NCBI GenBank assembly: GCA_032622095.1
Contig: CP136063.1
Location: forward strand, 279,241,426 to 279,305,425
Source: Siphonodentalium dalli
Lineage: Eukaryota; Mollusca; Scaphopoda; Gadilida; Siphonodentaliidae
DNA: 64,000 nucleotides
Direction of reading: 5' to 3'
A program made the position numbers and the translations under genes. Below, piece after piece: positions 21,501-28,282 of the stretch; position 1 is the first letter of the stretch, and each line of letters starts with the position of its first letter. The notes under the pieces were generated by a model. It was not told the DNA's origin and searched no databases. It saw nothing but the letters and a program-made list of their open reading frames with translations.

Positions 21501-22175
21501 TATCATATTATATAATAATGTTAAAACAGTGTTGTATTGTCCAAGTTCTAAAGTTGATTCGCGTTGAGCCGCTCTCATCTGTTTTGAGTTTTTATCTGTT
21601 GGCGGACAAAGAGCTGGAACTCTATGTTGTAATTTTCATTCCATCGAAGCGTTAACATTGGAGGTGTCGACGACTTTTTGTAGTGTACTTTATAACAATT
21701 TTTTGTTTTTGTTGATCATAATTACTCTCACTCACTCACCCCCCCCCCCCTCTCTCTCTCTCTCTCGTTCTCTCTCTTTCTCTCTCTCTCAAAATCACAG
21801 AAAACCACTCATACCATCATCCACTCATCGTCACTTTCACTACCGGTGACAATATATTGTAAAATCATGTGGTAAAGTAAAATTTAAAATACAATATCGA
21901 CTTTTAGTGGATCGAAATGTCGGTATAACAAGGACGAAATTTACTTACCAGGCTATTTTGATCCCGCTAGTGCAACAAATACAACTAGATGATATATTGA
22001 AATGATACGTATTTGTTATATATGTAGATAGTTTATATTATGGAATTTTACGTTTCAGGTCGTCCAGGAAACGAAAGACATCTTGGAACAGTTTGGACAT
22101 GAGTGGGATGAGAGGGGACTCGTCGCAGTGAAAGGGAAGGGAAATCTGAGGACATTTTATTTGAAGACAAGTTGA
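505..22175 (+). CDS. adenylyl cyclase, membrane-bound, 3' part (10 exons; ADCY3-like)
   Basis: Class III adenylyl cyclase, which converts ATP to cyclic AMP and diphosphate at the plasma membrane under G-protein control. The gene model joins 505-592, 3349-3462, 6147-6406, 7064-7142, 11868-12026, 13428-13574, 15601-15702, 17256-17367, 19775-19899 and 22059-22175. Every junction has an AG acceptor and GT donor, and all phases agree, giving about 433 codons to a TGA. The first four exons are hydrophobic (second membrane bundle); the last six form the C2 cyclase domain. C2 rather than C1 is indicated by PNFNDFY in place of the C1 metal-binding DIVGFT-type motif. The ATP-site residues are all seen: Lys of IKTVG, Asp of YDIWG, Asn and Arg of NVASRM, and Lys of VKGKG. 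The serine of GSTYM, which contacts forskolin in mammalian enzymes, is kept. The N-terminal half (first membrane bundle and C1) is outside the window. ADCY3 affinity rests on remembered C-terminal similarity and is tentative. Confidence 0.93.
1675..1965. repeat. A-rich (AAAC/AAAT) imperfect repeat
   Basis: A long poly-A/AAAC tract in which a block containing ACAAACCTGAACAAAG then GGAATTTAAAAAAA occurs near 1700-1730 and again near 1930-1960. It looks like local duplication of low-complexity sequence. Confidence 0.7.
2023..2155. repeat. 133-bp palindrome (foldback MITE-like)
   Basis: Left arm from TAGAGCATG through GTGAAATACGCCGATATAG to GTAGTTCAC; right arm is its near-exact reverse complement ending CATGCTCTA. 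The loop is about 13 bases (TCCGCTTCGCGTC). No coding content. Family unknown and no second copy seen in the window. Confidence 0.85.
3349..3462 (+). CDS. adenylyl cyclase exon 2 of window: membrane segment
   Basis: Acceptor TTAACAG ends at 3348 and donor GTAAGT starts at 3463. It is 38 codons in phase 0 at both ends, so it joins exons 1 and 3 without a shift. It encodes a short basic stretch ([11 protein letters not shown]) followed by the hydrophobic span [20 protein letters not shown], fitting a membrane helix of the second bundle. Confidence 0.65.
3957..4030 (+). repeat. tRNA-like SINE head (degenerate)
   Basis: TAGCTCAATTGG resembles a pol III A box. About 40 bases later GGTCGAGGATTC resembles a B box, with tRNA-like spacing and no complete cloverleaf. 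It is directly followed by the 28-bp minisatellite. Probably the 5' part of a tRNA-derived SINE or a tRNA relic; could be chance. Confidence 0.45.
4023..4293. repeat. 28-bp tandem repeat, about 9 copies
   Basis: Unit reads CGGTCGGACGTGGTGTCGCC then GTTAGTGT. Inner copies are almost identical, the outer ones diverged. It is GC-rich and CpG-rich compared with the AT-rich surroundings. Confidence 0.93.
4636..4890. mobile_element. family C palindromic MITE, copy 1
   Basis: Ends are CAAGCCTTGAAATAG and its reverse complement CTATTTCAAGGCTTG. Inside are two long inverted arms built from GCAGAATGAGGTCCCCAGAG and a GC-rich loop (CCCCGCATAGCGGG). A close second copy is at 27438-27695 and decayed pieces lie at 22356-22480 and 22643-22726. 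No coding capacity. Confidence 0.88.
6013..6139 (+). repeat. family R interspersed repeat abutting a splice acceptor
   Basis: Matches 19236-19345 and, inverted, 38105-38215. Shared blocks include AACGGAATTCTGAG, AAACCAATATATTTTATATT and a common terminus ACCATTTCTGAC ... TTTTCTTGTTT. In this copy the terminus sits about seven bases before the AG of the next exon, so the repeat supplies its pyrimidine tract. Confidence 0.75.
6147..6406 (+). CDS. adenylyl cyclase exon 3 of window: membrane domain and extracellular loop
   Basis: Acceptor CATTTCAG ends at 6146 and donor GTAAGT starts at 6407. It is 86 codons plus two bases. A polar segment with Cys residues ([19 protein letters not shown]) is followed by the hydrophobic span [20 protein letters not shown], then a second span [21 protein letters not shown] is a possible glycosylation sequon, but its place within a helix makes use doubtful. 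The layout of helix, helix and short acidic tail fits the second membrane bundle of adenylyl cyclases. Confidence 0.8.
6407..7063 (+). other. intron of adenylyl cyclase gene
   Basis: AT-rich intron with short CATG/TACATG runs near 6480-6540; no repeat family or exon recognised. Confidence 0.6.
7064..7142 (+). CDS. adenylyl cyclase exon 4 of window: last membrane helix
   Basis: Acceptor TTTTGCAG ends at 7063 and donor GTAAGT starts at 7143. The first base completes a Gly codon with the two left over from the previous exon. It then encodes LTLDSRFRT and the hydrophobic helix [17 protein letters not shown], ending in phase 0. Position and the basic end fit the last helix before the cytoplasmic C2 linker, which starts VEAVSRELF in the next exon. 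Confidence 0.85.
7296..8643. repeat. 27-bp minisatellite, about 50 copies
   Basis: Unit TTCTTATATAGCAGACATTC then GACGACC. Variants change one or two bases (CATTCCACGAC, CATGCGACGAC), and a few units lack TTC or have A for C. Because 27 is a multiple of three and the unit lacks stops in several frames, long open frames (up to 451 codons on the - strand, nonapeptide VECLLYKKV) appear. They are by-products of the array; there is no other coding evidence. Confidence 0.97.
8880..9180. repeat. 33-bp tandem repeat, about 9 copies
   Basis: Unit TATGCTAACTCAACCACCCT then ACGCCTTGAATGG, with scattered substitutions. The period of eleven codons leaves an open frame reading [11 protein letters not shown]; not taken as a gene. 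Confidence 0.95.
9712..9775. repeat. 31-bp direct duplication
   Basis: CAGCATACATCTACATATAA followed by AGAGCATTTAG occurs twice in tandem with no mismatch. Confidence 0.9.
10900..11286. mobile_element. family A MITE (piggyBac-like), copy 1
   Basis: Flanked by TTAA on both sides, with terminal inverted repeats CCCTTTACCCAACA and TGTTGGGTAAAGGG. TTAA target sites and CC-starting termini are typical of piggyBac elements. Inside are two copies of the 67-nt hairpin module (about 10932-10999 and 11065-11132). No transposase. Sits in the intron before the exon at 11868. Confidence 0.9.
11868..12026 (+). CDS. adenylyl cyclase exon 5 of window: linker and start of C2
   Basis: Acceptor ATTATAG ends at 11867 and donor GTAAGG starts at 12027. 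53 codons, phase 0 at both ends. A charged, probably helical linker ([17 protein letters not shown]) leads into [18 protein letters not shown]. The LPAHVA motif marks the entry of the cyclase catalytic domain throughout this family. The last 24 bases and the donor are the template of the degenerate array that follows. Confidence 0.95.
12003..12560 (+). repeat. degenerate array of about 36-bp units copying the exon 5 donor junction
   Basis: Units share the form TTGGAAAGACGAATGATGAG followed by GTAAAGAGGTTCA; the first unit is the exon end plus donor itself (TTGGAAAGAAAAAGGATGAT, GAG, GTAAGG). Around a dozen diverged units follow, several keeping GAGGTAA; the clearest late one is GATGAGGTAAGAAA with its GT at 12551. 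Confidence 0.85.
12561..13427 (+). other. rest of the intron before exon 6
   Basis: No exon recognised. 13030-13410 contains GGTCGGT and GGACCGAC motifs and ends in AGAAATAAACTATTGTTATTG, which resembles a LINE 3' end with a short tandem tail, at low confidence. Confidence 0.35.
13428..13574 (+). CDS. adenylyl cyclase exon 6 of window: C2 core
   Basis: Acceptor GTTTACAG ends at 13427 and donor GTATGT starts at 13575. 49 codons, phase 0 at both ends. [11 protein letters not shown] leads into [15 protein letters not shown], the C2 counterpart of the C1 metal-binding strand; the two metal-binding Asp residues of C1 are absent here, as expected for C2. [17 protein letters not shown] is the conserved helix that follows. 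Strong family match by eye. Confidence 0.97.
13626..14015. mobile_element. family A MITE (piggyBac-like), copy 2, rearranged
   Basis: TTAA at 13626-13629 and 14012-14015 with the CCCTTTACCCAAC termini, inverted relative to the copy at 10900. Its first hairpin is cut in half (13784-13818 runs into a T tract). Its second carries a tandem duplication of one arm (AGAGAAT then ACCTATGGTCGACTCGC repeated near 13916-13975). Lies 52 bases past the exon 6 donor. Confidence 0.88.
14181..14200. repeat. poly-C tract (20 C)
   Basis: Uninterrupted C run; a similar 18-C run is at 54623-54640. Length may be inexact in the assembly. Confidence 0.9.
14508..14582. repeat. 38-bp tandem duplication
   Basis: GGACACCCATGTCTCGGTGC through GTGGTAGTTCTCAC occurs twice, head to tail, without mismatch. 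Confidence 0.92.
15378..15460. mobile_element. solo 67-nt-type hairpin module
   Basis: GGCCAATGTATTCTCTTATA ... TATAAGATAATGCATTGG with a GGCTCCCTATGGGACAC-type loop, flanked by TTGTTA and ACAGGG as inside family A and B MITEs, but without either family's terminal repeats. Confidence 0.75.
15601..15702 (+). CDS. adenylyl cyclase exon 7 of window: C2 core
   Basis: Acceptor TTTTTGCAG ends at 15600 and donor GTAAGG starts at 15703. 34 codons, phase 0 at both ends. Encodes [36 protein letters not shown] is one of the most conserved cyclase motifs. Its Lys contacts the adenine ring and its Ser is the residue that hydrogen-bonds forskolin in mammalian C2; both are kept. Confidence 0.97.
15726..15922. 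mobile_element. family D MITE, copy 1 (197 bp)
   Basis: Inverted termini CTATATATATTACGATGGGG then AATCACGTGGTTTTGAG, and their reverse complement at the right end. Related to the longer copy at 28656-29173 through the GGGGAATCACGTGG core and the GCGATCG-rich interior. No coding capacity. Confidence 0.8.
16137..16245. repeat. 54-bp tandem duplication
   Basis: CCTCTGATGGTGATAGTTCC ... GGACCGGACATCTGTG is present twice with a few substitutions. Confidence 0.85.
16645..16740 (-). mobile_element. possible LINE 3' end, minus strand
   Basis: A (GATAA)n tract at 16655-16683 followed by GTTTTAATTGTCAAAAACG reads on the - strand as a 3' UTR ending in a short tandem tail, the usual finish of CR1/L2-type LINEs. 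No RT sequence is attached. Confidence 0.35.
17256..17367 (+). CDS. adenylyl cyclase exon 8 of window: C2 dimer helix region
   Basis: Acceptor is TTTAAG (not CAG) ending at 17255; donor GTAAGT starts at 17368. 37 codons plus one base. Encodes [24 protein letters not shown] and [10 protein letters not shown]. The W-x-H-L helix followed by FxLRxG matches the cyclase core. The last nine or ten bases and the donor form the unit of the array that follows immediately. Confidence 0.96.
17358..17525 (+). repeat. 34-bp array, five tandem copies of the exon 8 splice donor
   Basis: Unit CTCCGCATTG|GTAAGTCAGT then TGCTTAGAAACCAT. GT donors fall at 17368, 17402, 17436, 17470 and 17504, each followed by AAGTCAG. 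Only the first is in the conserved exon context. Reading on from the exon in frame gives GKSVA then TAG, so using any later donor would add a stop. Confidence 0.96.
17541..17984. mobile_element. family B MITE, copy 1
   Basis: Termini TATATGACCCGCCATATC ... AGTCGTAAGTCGGGAT and the reverse complement ATCCCGACTTACGACTGG ... GGCGGGTCACATATA. Next to each terminus lies a 67-nt hairpin module, the right one shortened in its loop. The centre has an AGGGAGCCCCACAC motif. No coding capacity. Confidence 0.9.
18206..18621. mobile_element. family B MITE, copy 2, inverted and lacking its left terminus
   Basis: Contains both hairpin modules and the right terminus (CCCGACTTACGACTGG ... GGCGGGTCA), but the left terminal repeat before TACCCTGTGCCAATG is missing. 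Its centre is in the opposite orientation to the copy 220 bp upstream, so the two could pair in the primary transcript. Confidence 0.88.
18960..19345 (+). repeat. family R interspersed repeat, copy 2
   Basis: Matches, in inverse orientation, 38105-38580. Shared blocks include the ACCGGTTAGA ... TTTTTGCAGGATG block, TCTCAGTTGGAATG and TTGCGAAGTATCGG. Its end (19236-19345) also matches the copy before the exon at 6147. Element type unknown. Confidence 0.75.
19346..19774 (+). other. rest of the intron before exon 9
   Basis: No exon recognised other than the one at 19775. An 111-codon open frame (19415-19750) is hydrophobic and low-complexity at its end, without a start context or family motif. 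Confidence 0.5.
19775..19899 (+). CDS. adenylyl cyclase exon 9 of window: C2 catalytic motif
   Basis: Acceptor TTCCGACAG ends at 19774 and donor GTAAAT starts at 19900. The first two bases complete the Gly codon left by exon 8. Encodes [23 protein letters not shown] and [12 protein letters not shown]. The Asp of YDIWG recognises adenine, and the Asn and Arg of NVASR bind the ribose and stabilise the transition state in studied cyclases; all are intact. The [10 protein letters not shown] stretch is what suggests the ADCY3 type. Confidence 0.98.
20149..20631. mobile_element. candidate short TIR element
   Basis: GGGCACGTATGCTG at the left and CAGCATACGTGCC at the right are inverted. Each is bordered inside by a GGGTGGGTGGG stretch in the same orientation, and outside by T-rich TTTTTTCCG. 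About 480 bp, no coding capacity. It also contains an ATCCAAGATGGCTGC motif. Confidence 0.5.
20990..21149. repeat. 27-bp tandem repeat, about 6 copies
   Basis: Unit TCCACGACCGGGCATATCTT then CAATAAA; small length changes in the first two copies. Confidence 0.93.
21738..21790. repeat. poly-C and (TC)n tract
   Basis: CACTCACTCACC, a C run of about ten and (TC)n with T-rich interruptions. Confidence 0.9.
22059..22175 (+). CDS. adenylyl cyclase last exon: C2 end and stop codon
   Basis: Acceptor ACGTTTCAG ends at 22058. 38 codons then TGA at 22173-22175. [20 protein letters not shown] leads to [15 protein letters not shown]. The Lys of VKGKG contacts the ATP phosphates in the family. The protein ends four residues after the FYLK strand, with almost no C-terminal tail, shorter than in many vertebrate isoforms. 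Confidence 0.97.
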   Translation, partial: VVQETKDILEQFGHEWDERGLVAVKGKGNLRTFYLKTS

Positions 22176-22355
22176 GTCCAAAACATCGGGAAATCTACTT
22201 CATTGAGTCTCGCTGACATAGGAGACGCCACTCCGTCACTATTGGGAGCTGATATGGAGGCAGACAATCATAATCTAATCCGCCTTTATCCTCTTCCATG
22301 CAAACATGTGTCCAATGCTCTTAAGGGCAAAATACCTGCAAATGTAGTGCCGTAT

Positions 22356-22726
22356 ATTTGCAGAATGAGGTCCACAGAGGCTTAATTTAGTTACGCCGCT
22401 AACCCACACAGCGAGCTAGCGTGACCAAATTCATGCTCTGGTCAGCTTCTGGTGACCTCTTTCTACATGTACATGGCCGCATCGTCTATGGGAGACATAT
22501 AGCCAAAGCTTTAAATTCCCAGATGGTGAAGATGGGGATGTGCACCCATTGGTCACCTCGATTAAACATTGTGCCATTTGCCTTCTAAAGAATCTAAAAA
22601 CAACTTGTTAATGTGATTATAAAGATACATTACAGAGAAAATTAGACAGAATGACGTCCCCAGACGATGAATTTAGTGGCAGCGTCGCTAAATTACCCTC
22701 TGTTTACCTCATTCTTCAAATGTCTG
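22356..22726. mobile_element. two decayed family C MITE fragments
   Basis: 22356-22480 has TTTGCAGAATGAGGTCCACA with a GCTAACCC ... GAGCTAGCGTGACC loop; 22643-22726 has CAGAATGACGTCCCCAGA and TACCTCATTCTTCAAATG. Both match parts of 4636-4890 and 27438-27695 with substitutions and deletions. Confidence 0.7.
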
Positions 22727-22844
22727 CCACTATAGTTACAGGCCTGAAGGGCGATGTCTGAAGTTACAGGAGGACAACGTAATACTATGTAGATCATGTC
22801 ATGAATCTCTTCTATGGCCTACGTCCGTAAAACAGATACCATAC

Positions 22845-23040
22845 TCTAATTAATCGACTCCTTAAACACAGCAGAATTATTGGTAACTTTTCAGGATTTA
22901 GTCGGATATATGGCTTGTTGCCATTCATCGGAAAGCTCTTCCCGAGAGCTTTCCGATGAATGGCAACAAGCCATATTTCCGACTAAATCCTGAAAAGTTA
23001 CCAATAATTCCTCTGTGGTTAAGAGGTCGATTAATTAGAG
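22845..23040. repeat. 196-bp near-perfect palindrome
   Basis: Arms run from CTCTAATTAATCGACTCC through CCAATAATTC-type and GACTAAATCC-type blocks to TGGCAACAAGCCATAT and GAGAGCTTTCCGATGAATGG, meeting at CTCTTCCCGAGAG near 22940. The outer parts differ by small indels. No second copy in the window. Confidence 0.88.
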
Positions 23041-23713
23041 CATTACTGTACCATACTCCACCCGTTGAAAACATGGAAACTTTGTGATGTTCTGACCTGT
23101 TCTGACGGGGAACTTTATAACATTGAACAAACATCGCAGGGAATTTATTTCTGTGTTACTTGTTCCTTGATAATCGTAGTCCTTTATTTCGCAGTGGGGT
23201 GGTCAAAGCTCGAGAATGCACGATTTTTCTGACTTGTATTTGTCGATATCACAATAAATATTCAATTACTTCCGGGGAGAAATTCCATCATTGTAAGCGA
23301 TGCAAATAAAAATCGCCTCAACAAATTCACCAAAATCATGCAATCTAATCTGGGACCTTCACCTACTATGAAATATATTGAGGGGCGGATATTATTTGAC
23401 AAATATATTACCTGGACTATTTGTGTTGTTATAAACCTCCCTGTCAGAACAGGTCAGAATAACAACAAATTCCCAGGTTTTAAACTGATGGGGTACGATA
23501 TCTAGGGTATATATTCATAGTAGAGATTTACGAGATTATCTATAATAATATTATGATTCACATCACACAGATTCTACTTAAATTGCCATTAAACGCGGAT
23601 CCGGGTGGCCCGCTCATGTTTGCGTGAGCGACTTTACCAATTCTGAGATAAGTGGCACTGTTATACATTATAAGCGTTATCTGTGATAAACGAGGTTGTT
23701 GTATTATTTATTC

Positions 23714-23719
23714 AATAAA
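23714..23719 (+). promoter_or_regulatory. candidate polyadenylation signal
   Basis: AATAAA followed about 25-40 bases later by a G/T-rich GTGTCTTTTTG stretch. It would give a 3' UTR of about 1.6 kb for the cyclase; an earlier AATAAA near 23254 is an alternative. Confidence 0.2.
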
Positions 23720-23947
23720 AATGATTTCATCAGTGGGAAATTGAGTGTCTTTTTGAGAGACCACCAGTACATTTTGCTGAGTGGTCTGCCACCATATATA
23801 CTCTAAGTCTCTGTGCACGAATACACTATTCTTTTATGTAGAGTTGTTCCATATTTGCAGCAAACACACAGGGAAAGAACAACGACGCCATTTGCGAAGT
23901 TTATATTGTGAACAAACTTGGATTGCTATTTGACTTGCATGCGAACA

Positions 23948-24818
23948 CGGCTATACAAAACATGCCATCTCATTCACATGGTCTATACAAAAATGCCATC
24001 TCATTCACATGGTCTATACAAAACATGTCATCTCATGTACATGGTCTATACAAAACATGCCATCTCATTCACATGGTCTATACAAAACATGCCATCTCAT
24101 TCACATGGTCTATACAAAACATGCCATCTCATTCACATGGTCTATACAAAACATGCCATATCATTCACATGGTCTATACAAAACATGCCATCTCATTCAC
24201 ATGGTCTATACAAAACATGCCATCTCATTCACATGGTCTATACAAAACATGCCATCTCATTCACATGGTCTATACAAAACATGCCATATCATTCACATGG
24301 TCTATACAAAACATGCCATCTCATTCACATGGTCTGTACAAAACATGCCATCTCATTCACATGGTTTATACAAAACATGTCATCTCATTCACATGGTCTA
24401 TACAAAACATGCCATCTCATTCACATGGTCTATACAAAACATGCCATCTCATTCACATGGTCTATACAAAACATGCCATCTCCTTCACATGGTCTATACA
24501 AAACATGCCATCTCATTCACATGGTCTATACAAAACATGCCATCTCATTCACATGGTCTATACAAAACATGCCATCTCATTCACATGGTCTATACAAAAC
24601 ATGCCATCTCATTCACATGGTCTATACAAAACATGCCATCTCATTCACATGGTCTATACAAAACATGCCATCTCATTCACATGGTCTATACAAAACATGC
24701 CATCTCATTTACATGGTATATACAAAACATGCCATCTCATTCACATGGTCTATACAAAACATGCTATCTCATTCACATGGTCTATACAAAACATGCCATC
24801 TCATTCACATGGTCTTCA
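23948..24818. repeat. 32-bp satellite, about 27 copies
   Basis: Unit ACATGGTCTATACAAAACAT then GCCATCTCATTC. Copies are highly uniform. The period is not a multiple of three and the unit has no stop in any forward frame, so all three + frames stay open for over 300 codons; these are not genes. Confidence 0.97.
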
Positions 24819-25456
24819 GATGTTTTCGTTGTGTGGAAACTATTGCTTAAAGATAGTTCAGAGTTGATACAAACGTATTGCAAGTGCGATAACCCAATTC
24901 ATGTAGTTGTACACATCGAAACTGAGGCGTGAGCGACATATTGTTTATCTCTTTGATTTTGTGATATTGCAGTCTTAACATGACAGTCAGGCCGGGATAC
25001 GTTTTATTCTCCCAAAATGACTAGTCTGGACTCTAGACTGATTGTTGTACTTAATACTATTCTCCTTGCTAGCTATTATTGGTAAATTCTTGACTATTCA
25101 TAGACGCTTTTCAGCCCTTGGTTAATTATAGTTATCTCTAAATGTGTAAACACTTTGTGAACTTAGCAATGCGACAGAAACGTTATTAAGTTATTTTAGC
25201 CATGTGGCCAGGTATACTGGAATCACCATCGCTGTGTAGAAATTCCGACAGTCGCTTGATTTGCGTCATCGCTCTTCCGTGAAAGGCTGTTATTGGCTGA
25301 CCCTGACGTAATGCTTCCATGAAGTAATGGAATTCCCTGCTGTTTTTTTCAGACTCTGGAACGCGTACTATAGTTCCATAGTCTGCATTTCAATCAGACT
25401 GGTATACCTCCCCTTTTCGAATAAAAATGGGGTTATACTAGATTGACCTTTTCCGT
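24819..25456. other. unassigned single-copy-like sequence
   Basis: No coding or repeat signal recognised between the 32-bp array and the hAT element. Confidence 0.5.
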
Positions 25457-25464
25457 CTTGTCTG

Positions 25465-26780
25465 CAGTGTTCACGCTGGACCGAAAAAAACTTTAGCCAA
25501 AAGTTTAGCCAAATGAAAATTTCATTAGCCAAATGAAAAAAACTTTAGCCAAATGTTTTTTGGCCAAATTAAAAAAAAACTTTGGCCAAATTAAATCATC
25601 GTTTTCTGGTCGGTTCACAATTGATGACTAAAACGTAAAATCTAACAGACACAGGTAACATACACAATAATTTAAATATTTTTTAAGAACTAGAAGTATT
25701 TTTATATATATCATTTATTAAAAAATTATTAATCTTTATGTGAAAGAGTGATTTGGGGGGGGGGGGGGGTAACCCGGGATTGTCCTTCTTAATGTTATTA
25801 TTTGTTTGTTTTATATCAATATTTTTTTTTAAATCATTAAATATTTATCCTTGCGAAAATATCTAAGTGACATCTGGAAACTAATAACTTAATATTGTTA
25901 CGCCATTATCAAATTACAATCTGTCATAAAAGCATGCATATTATTTTGACTGTATCGGTATTGACGACAAATAGCCACAAAATATCTGTCGTGATTCACA
26001 TTTGGCTGATTAAGCTATTGTCTTACACTTGGTGCTCATAAACCTCGACCATCATAAATACAATGTCATCATAAACATGCATTGTGCGGGAGTCCCGTGA
26101 GTGACCAGAGAGACAATGGGGGATTACGGGATTAAATGTAAAATAATAACCTTTTGCTGTTTCGTGCAGAGTGACGTAATCTTTCTCCAGATTAAAACAT
26201 CCTGTTACGAACAAATTTCTTATATAACAGCGTCAATGCACACTTTACAAAATATTGCGTTATTCACATTCTCATGATTCAACCACGGTCGGTTTAATGT
26301 CCATGCGTTTTTGAATGTCCGTCTTGTGAAAACTAAAGATAATTGCATATCACTGTGTGATCGCTTTGTACTGTCCGCGATCGGGTTTCCCTTTGTACAG
26401 TCGGCAATATATTCCCACTTTCGATATTTTCGGACTGGATCGTTCATATGACAGAATTGAAAACCCACTTGCCAAAATTTATGTTAGATTTGGAAATACA
26501 AATATGTTTACTGTACACTAATTGTTAGAGCTTACCTTTTGCTGTTACGGAACGATATTTCATAAGTACGAAAATAATGAAATACTTTCGTCACCTAACT
26601 TCGTCTTGAATGTCGATCTATTGAGCGCTTTTATTAATTAGCTTTCTGACTCCATGCTTTCAGTCTCCATTTGGGGTAAAAAAAAGTTTAGCCAAAAGTT
26701 TAGCCAAATGAAATTTTTATTAGCCAAATTCGAAAAATATTAGCCATTGGCTAATTTGGCTACCGACAGCGTGAACACTG
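25465..26780. mobile_element. non-autonomous hAT-type element, 1316 bp
   Basis: Terminal inverted repeats CAGTGTTCACGCTG and CAGCGTGAACACTG are flanked by a perfect 8-bp direct duplication CTTGTCTG (25457-25464 and 26781-26788), the hAT signature. Subterminal TTAGCCAAA motifs recur several times at both ends. A G run lies near 25755-25768. The interior has no transposase; the short - strand frames at 26023-26468 show no hAT motifs. Confidence 0.92.
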
Positions 26781-26788
26781 CTTGTCTG

Positions 26789-27437
26789 TCTGTCCGTCCG
26801 GACATATATATCTCAGCTATAGCATGTGTTATCGGATCTGAATACAATTTGGTATGGGTGATCGCCATCGCGTGTGCTTTCAAACGAGTGCACAGTGACG
26901 TTGTTCGCTATTCCCGTTCTAGTGTTATCCTTCTTTGTTAGCGGTTTCCAATCGGGAGAGTTAAAATGTGTGCCGCCCAGTGACGTTGTTCGCGTTCCCG
27001 TTTGGATACTAATTAATTAACTTATTGATTGTATTCAATGAAAGAAGTCCATAATATGTCTTTAATCTTGATGAAACTTATAAATGTGTTTATAATCTTC
27101 AGAAGATTTATGATCACGTGACTTTCACTTGGCATTATAGTTATATGAACTCCCATAATAAACTTGTTCGCGAAAATATGACACATATAGGAATTAGTGA
27201 CATTGCCACTCACTACTCTATGTACCCAGCGGGAATGGCGTACAGGGTCTGTGCAAAATGTTGTGATAGTCTGGATTTGTGAAACTTGTTTGGTGGATTG
27301 GGACACCCCTTGATTGGGACACCCCTTGATTGGGACACCCCTTCGATTGTTAGGGACAATATTTGGTATTGGGACAATCGTCGTATGGATTGGGATACTC
27401 ACATGTTGATTTTTGGATACTAGATTGGTTTTGTAAC
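26789..27437. repeat. dispersed repeat fragments and short direct repeats
   Basis: 26860-26990 (GAGTGCACAGTGACGTTGTT, then a TATTCCCGTTCTAGTGTTAT-type block) resembles 28395-28520. Near 27296-27350 the phrase TTGATTGGGACACCCC repeats three times, followed by looser TTGGGA repeats to 27415. Confidence 0.6.
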
Positions 27438-27695
27438 CAAGCCTTGAAATAGGGTGTCTGTCATTTGCAGAATGAGGTCCCCAGAGGGTGAATTTAGTAA
27501 TGCTAGCTACCCCGCATATCGGGCTAGCATCACCAAATTCACCCTCAGGGGACCTCATTCTGCTTACACCTCAGCAGAATGAGGTTCCCAGAGGGTGAAT
27601 TTGGTGATGCTAGCCCGCTATGCGGGGTAGCATCACTAAATTCACCCTCTGTGGACCTCATTCTGCAAATGACAGACACCCTATTTCAAGGCTTG
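27438..27695. mobile_element. family C palindromic MITE, copy 2
   Basis: Same layout as 4636-4890: termini CAAGCCTTGAAATAGGGTG and CACCCTATTTCAAGGCTTG, with inner arms of GCAGAATGAGGTCCCCAGAG and CTAGCCCGCTATGCGGGG-type loops. Closer to intact than copy 1. Open frames on both strands across it follow from the palindrome. Confidence 0.9.
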
Positions 27696-27804
27696 TTTGT
27701 AACTCTGTATATAGTTTGGTGCACTCGTTATGTGGCTCGGGGCACCCATTTGAATAATTATGAAACAAGTGGGTGGCTTTGGAAACTCGTATGGTGGCCT
27801 AACA

Positions 27805-28270
27805 ATATTTGACTCGCCATATCAAATCCAGTCGTAGGTCGGGATATTTTTTACCCTGTGCCAATGCATTCTCTTATATATGCGAGTCGACCATAGGTCG
27901 CTCGCATATATAAGAGAATGCATTGGCCCAACAATTTTTTACAATTTTAATAATTTTTTCTTGTATTCTTTAACAATTTTATAATTTCACACATACAGAC
28001 CCCCAGACAAACATGAGCAGACGACACTCTTCTATATGCTTCTATAGATGTGTGGGGCTCCCTGCAGGGTAATGGATGTTTTTTTATTTTATGTCCTAAA
28101 AATTGTAAGAAACATTTATTTAAAAAAAATGATAAAAAATTGTTAGGCCAATGCATTCTCTTATATATGCGAGGCAACCTATGGTCGACTCGCATATATA
28201 AGAGAATGCATTGGCACAGGGTAAAAAAATCCCGACTTACGACTGGATTTGATATGGCGGGTCACATATT
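27805..28270. mobile_element. family B MITE, copy 3
   Basis: Left terminus GACTCGCCATATCAAATCC and right terminus GGATTTGATATGGCGGGTC, a hairpin module beside each and the GTGTGGGGCTCCCTGCAGGG centre. Confidence 0.9.
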
Positions 28271-28282
28271 TACTTGACATTG

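Larger units (their letters stand above)
19900..22058 (+). other. intron before the last exon
   Basis: Holds a TIR element candidate (20149-20631), a 27-bp array (20990-21149) and C/TC tracts (21738-21790). 20330-20400 carries an AATCCAAGATGGCTGCTGGC motif shared with 36000-36450. 21150-21735 shows no exon. Confidence 0.55.
22176..23947 (+). other. 3' UTR and downstream flank of the cyclase gene
   Basis: The transcript end is not certain. Decayed family C MITE pieces lie at 22356-22480 and 22643-22726 and a palindrome at 22845-23040. 23100-23700 shows nothing coding. Confidence 0.5.

Noticed and set aside
23908-24932. Three overlapping open frames of more than 300 codons
   Set aside because: All three frames are open because the 32-bp repeat has no stop; identical repeated peptide in every frame.
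27022-27558. 178-codon open frame on the - strand
   Set aside because: Overlaps the family C palindrome and short TTGGGACACC repeats; the translation has no domain features.
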